A stretch of 64,000 bases of DNA from Microbacterium sp. C5A9 (lineage in GTDB: Bacteria; Actinomycetota; Actinomycetes; Actinomycetales; Microbacteriaceae). The stretch is taken from positions 638,156 to 702,155 of the forward strand of contig NZ_JABXGD010000001.1 of NCBI RefSeq assembly GCF_022627955.1. The letters are read 5' to 3'. Positions within the stretch are counted from its first letter, which is position 1; each line of letters begins with the position of its first letter. The notes under the pieces are model-generated. The model did not search any database. It was given only the letters and a program-made list of their open reading frames with translations, and was not told the origin of the DNA. This document shows positions 63,847 through 64,000 of this stretch, piece after piece. The position numbers and the translations under genes are program-made.

Positions 63847-64000
63847 ATGCCTTCCGCTTCCGCCGTGCTCGCCGTCGACCTCGGCAAATCGCGGTGCCGC
63901 GCGGTCCTGATCGATGCCGAGCGCCGGGTCGTGCACGACGGCGTCGGCGCTCCGGGACTCGCAGCCCGCGGCGGGGTGGCCGCGGCGCTCGCCGCCGTCC
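63847..64000 (+). CDS. BadF/BadG-type ATPase, N-acetylglucosamine kinase-like (N-terminal fragment)
   Basis: Only the first 51 residues lie in the window. They read SAVLAVDLGKSRCRAVLIDA near the start, the phosphate-1 loop of the actin-like ATPase fold as found in BadF/BadG/BcrA/BcrD-type sugar kinases. It is divergent from an RpiR regulator with a SIS domain, a usual pairing for amino-sugar use. The assignment as a sugar kinase is inferred from both. The rest of the gene is past the right edge. Confidence 0.7.
   Translation, partial: MPSASAVLAVDLGKSRCRAVLIDAERRVVHDGVGAPGLAARGGVAAALAAV

Overview
The window is a high-GC (roughly 70 percent), densely packed stretch of chromosome with ATGA/GTGA start-stop overlaps, AGGAGG-like ribosome binding sites, many GTG starts, LacI/GntR/TetR/IclR/RpiR regulators and a RecQ of actinobacterial type. 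The protein families fit an actinobacterium of the Microbacteriaceae, probably Microbacterium or a close relative (inference; no rRNA is present to confirm it). I saw no tRNA or rRNA gene, IS element, prophage or CRISPR array. About 58 protein genes are supported. Both ends cut a gene.

Layout. (1) 1-1617: the edge of an N-formylglutamate amidohydrolase gene and a DUF6882-like gene. (2) 1775-10231: a carbohydrate uptake and hydrolysis locus (two ABC permeases, a lipoprotein binding protein, a Gfo/Idh/MocA oxidoreductase, an alpha/alpha-barrel glycosidase, a GH43 enzyme) with its own LacI repressor. Three copies of the same operator (14 identical bases) sit at the two divergent transporter promoters and in front of lacI. 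No ATPase gene is present. (3) 10356-20245: a homoprotocatechuate (3,4-dihydroxyphenylacetate) meta-cleavage operon, hpaG-gntR-hpaE-hpaD-hpaH-hpaI, divergent from an MHS-type transporter and a MobA-type flavin hydroxylase. The isomerase/decarboxylase is a FAH-RraA fusion, and neither hpaF nor hpaBC is in the window. (4) 20246-28100: an unusual roughly 85-bp palindromic intergenic element; VOC, Nudix, PhzF and ThDP-enzyme genes; the conserved ATP-grasp / alpha-E / transglutaminase-like trio, in which the ATP-grasp protein carries a polyglutamine tail; and a phosphoribosyltransferase. (5) 28108-46005: the aerobic phenylacetate pathway split into three blocks (paaABCDE-paaG; paaK with a divergent aldehyde dehydrogenase; paaJ-paaF-paaH-paaZ-paaI) with a TetR (PaaR-like) regulator, plus an ATP-dependent DNA ligase, a hypothetical gene and a RecQ-phosphoribosyltransferase fusion. 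(6) 46070-53827: an AraC regulator, a GMC oxidoreductase, an IclR regulator and a PEP-dependent dihydroxyacetone kinase (dhaK, dhaL and a DhaM-HPr-Enzyme I fusion). (7) 53883-64000: a second MHS transporter preceded by a near-consensus PaaR site, a lipoprotein, a branched-chain-type 2-oxoacid dehydrogenase operon with a divergent Lrp/AsnC regulator, a HAD phosphatase, a membrane-protein gene broken by one in-frame TGA, and an RpiR regulator divergent from a BadF-type kinase.

How it works together. The central theme is aromatic acid breakdown. Phenylacetate is activated by PaaK, epoxidised by PaaABCDE, isomerised by PaaG, opened by PaaZ and beta-oxidised by PaaF/H/J to acetyl-CoA and succinyl-CoA. 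Hydroxyphenylacetates enter through the flavin hydroxylase and HpaD/E/G/H/I to pyruvate and succinate semialdehyde. PaaR-type operators link the paa operons to the transporter at 53883-55202. The most interesting leads are this linked regulon, the closed LacI regulon, the FAH-RraA fusion, the polyglutamine ATP-grasp protein beside a transglutaminase-like protein, the RecQ fusion and the TGA-interrupted membrane protein. All functional assignments rest on sequence reading; no database search was run.
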